Assembly (NCBI GenBank): GCA_026417155.1
Contig: JAOADU010000010.1
Coordinates: 1 to 45,335, forward strand
Source of the DNA: Bacteroidales bacterium
GTDB lineage: Bacteria > Bacteroidota > Bacteroidia > Bacteroidales > GWA2-32-17
DNA length: 45,335 nucleotides
Direction: 5' to 3'
The notes beneath the pieces are model-generated. The model was not told the DNA's origin and ran no database searches. It worked only from the letters and a program-made list of their open reading frames with translations. A program made the position numbers and the translations under genes. Positions within the stretch are counted from its first letter, which is position 1; each line of letters starts with the position of its first letter. Positions 43,606-45,335 of the stretch are shown piece after piece.

Positions 43606-45335
43606 ATGAATATCATTACTTTTATGCATAATGTCTTACCAGGTAAGAATTTTGCGATATTGTTTCTTTGGTTGTTAATTGCAACAAAAGGAATAAATCA
43701 AGTAGTTCCTGTGGTATCACCAACAGGAGGATTCCATATTGATGGCGATTTAAAAGCAAATACACCAACAAGCGGCGTAGGTGATTGGTTAATGTCGCCT
43801 GGTACAGGTGGATTTGTCTTGACTAATGCTGGAATTCCATTAGATACATTAAAAACTATTTTAATTAAAGATCCATTCAATAGTAATGATCAAATTTTTC
43901 AGTCAAGTAAGTTTAATGATAATCCTAACGGATGGAACTGGGTAATAGGAACTGCCAACAATAAGAGTGATATAAATAATGTAATGTTGCATATTGCAAC
44001 CGATATAAATAACAATACATGGTTAATTGTTGCTTCCGACCGTTTGTCAACTAACGGAACCAGTTATATAGATTTTGAATTTTTTCAAAATACATTAGTA
44101 AAAAATAACAATGGAACATTTACTTCGAGTGGTCCTCATCAAGGCAGAACGGTTAATGATTTTGTATTATCAATGGAATATAGTAATGGAGGATCGAATG
44201 CTATTGTTAGATTTTATCGTTGGCAGTTAGTGGGGAGTTCATATAATTATGTTCAAGTTGCAATTCCTGGTACTGCTGCTTTTGCAAAAACAAACATTAC
44301 TAATGTACCAGTCGATTTTGGAGCTTTTGGATCAACAACGTATACTTCCTACCAATTTGTTGAGGGTGCAATTAATTTAACTCAGCTATTCGGTTCATTC
44401 GATGCTTGTTTAGGTTTAAATATTAAAACAGTTGTTGTGAAAACAAAGGCTTCTACTTCTCAGACTTCTTCATTGATAGATTTTGCAGAACCTATTCAAA
44501 CACAATTATACTTAAACACTTCTTCCATTTCATACCCAGCAAATTTATGTAATAGTGGAACAACTACTCCTATTATACATGGAGTACAGGGTGGAACATT
44601 TTCTGCAAGTTCACCTAATGTTAATATAAATACAAGCACTGGACAAATAAATTTGACAAATAGCATTCCGGGGACTTATACAATTACATATCATTATCAG
44701 GTAAATGGTTGTCCGAAAACAGCATCTACAACAATAACCATTCAATCATTACCAACTCCGCCATCTTCAATTATATCAAGTGATAATAATATTTGTAGTA
44801 CATATAATAATCCTATTACCCTTACGGCAAATGGAGGTTCGGGTTCTGTTCTTAAGTGGTTTACAGGAAGTTGCGGTGGCACACAAATTGGAACAGGAAC
44901 AACATTGTCAATAGCACCTCCAACATCAACTACAACGTATTTTGCAAGATGGGAAAATCAATGTGGGGTTTCAAGTTGTGCTAGTATTACAATTACTGTG
45001 TTTAACAATGTATCTGCAACGGTAAGTTATACACCACAAGTTTCTTGCCACAATGGAACAAATGGTCAAATAATAGTTCTTGCTTCGGGTGGTACGCCTC
45101 CATATTCATATTGTTTAAATAATGGTATTCCACAAAATAGCAACGTTTTTAATAATTTACCCTCAGGAAATTATTTTGTACAAGTATATGATGCAAACGG
45201 TTGCCAGACGACAGTATCGAACATACAAATCCAAAATCCGTCCTTATTAACCGCGACCGTAAGTTCGAGCAGTCAGGTATCGTGTCATAATGGTAGCGAT
45301 GGTCAGATAGTAGTAACGGCTCAGGGTGGTACGGG
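43606..45335 (+). CDS. SprB-repeat cell-surface protein, N-terminal part (cut by window edge)
   Basis: An open frame of 576 codons runs off the right edge. A signal-like hydrophobic segment lies at about 17-31 (FAILFLWLLIATKG). Residues about 33-300 form an unrecognised beta-rich domain (VSPTGGFHIDGDLKAN, NPNGWNWVIGT). Two Ig/PKD-like units follow at about 305-465. SprB-type repeats begin near 466 (QVSCHNGTNGQIIV, ASGGTPPYSY, VYDANGC) and a second starts near 547 (QVSCHNGSDGQIVV). SprB repeats occur in the large type IX-secreted gliding adhesin of Flavobacterium johnsoniae and in many Bacteroidota surface proteins. The full protein is probably very long with a C-terminal sorting domain, neither of which is visible. 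Gliding in this organism is not implied. Confidence 0.85.
   Translation, partial: MNIITFMHNVLPGKNFAILFLWLLIATKGINQVVPVVSPTGGFHIDGDLKANTPTSGVGDWLMSPGTGGFVLTNAGIPLDTLKTILIKDPFNSNDQIFQSSKFNDNPNGWNWVIGTANNKSDINNVMLHIATDINNNTWLIVASDRLSTNGTSYIDFEFFQNTLVKNNNGTFTSSGPHQGRTVNDFVLSMEYSNGGSNAIVRFYRWQLVGSSYNYVQVAIPGTAAFAKTNITNVPVDFGAFGSTTYTSYQFVEGAINLTQLFGSFDACLGLNIKTVVVKTKASTSQTSSLIDFAEPIQTQLYLNTSSISYPANLCNSGTTTPIIHGVQGGTFSASSPNVNINTSTGQINLTNSIPGTYTITYHYQVNGCPKTASTTITIQSLPTPPSSIISSDNNICSTYNNPITLTANGGSGSVLKWFTGSCGGTQIGTGTTLSIAPPTSTTTYFARWENQCGVSSCASITITVFNNVSATVSYTPQVSCHNGTNGQIIVLASGGTPPYSYCLNNGIPQNSNVFNNLPSGNYFVQVYDANGCQTTVSNIQIQNPSLLTATVSSSSQVSCHNGSDGQIVVTAQGGT

Overview
The window is AT-rich bacterial chromosome from a member of the Bacteroidota, probably class Bacteroidia. 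The lineage call rests on type IX secretion C-terminal sorting domains on two large proteases, a PorD-type DUF4835 protein, a DUF4270 lipoprotein, a short GT5-only glycogen-synthase-like protein, SprB-type repeats, and TAnnTTTG -7 promoter elements. No tRNA, rRNA, CRISPR array or insertion sequence was seen.

Left edge (1-4150, accessory). The window opens inside a minus-strand gene that joins a secreted, vWA-like N-terminal region, one membrane helix and a cytoplasmic Hsp70-type ATPase domain. Its 3' end, and any genes co-transcribed beyond it, lie outside the window. Upstream of it are a frameshifted DUF5684-like membrane-protein pseudogene and about 670 bases of apparently gene-free DNA. 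This is the least ordinary part of the window.

Minus-strand gene train (4151-11908). In transcription order: a TerB-like/ABCG-type transporter, the N-terminal half of transketolase, a secreted vWA protein, the C-terminal half of transketolase, an ECF sigma factor, a one-helix membrane protein (probable anti-sigma or sigma-regulatory protein) and a periplasmic CpxP/Spy-like protein. Gaps are 15 nt or less, and the vWA gene starts with a TAATG overlap.

Secreted-protease block (11987-25668, minus strand). Two large type IX cargo proteins lie here: a 2379-residue lysyl-endopeptidase-like serine protease with many PKD/Ig-like repeats, and a thermolysin-like M4 protease with PKD and CUB domains. 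Each adjoins a copy of the same two-gene cassette, a lipoprotein plus a small secreted protein, both of unknown function.

Signalling and housekeeping (25716-39751). lspA overlaps a large membrane sensor (propeller, Y_Y_Y, TM, class III adenylate cyclase, HD). A divergent universal stress protein follows on the plus strand. Next is the minus-strand train glycogen-synthase-like / DUF4270 / glmS / bamD / rpoZ / coaBC / porD-like / recN, which runs from cell-envelope precursor synthesis and outer-membrane assembly through RNA polymerase omega and coenzyme A to DNA repair.

Plus-strand right end (39951-45335). A coiled-coil protein is coupled to zapA, followed by a convincing 6S RNA, RNase Y, an OmpA-family lipoprotein and the start of a large SprB-repeat cell-surface protein cut by the window edge.
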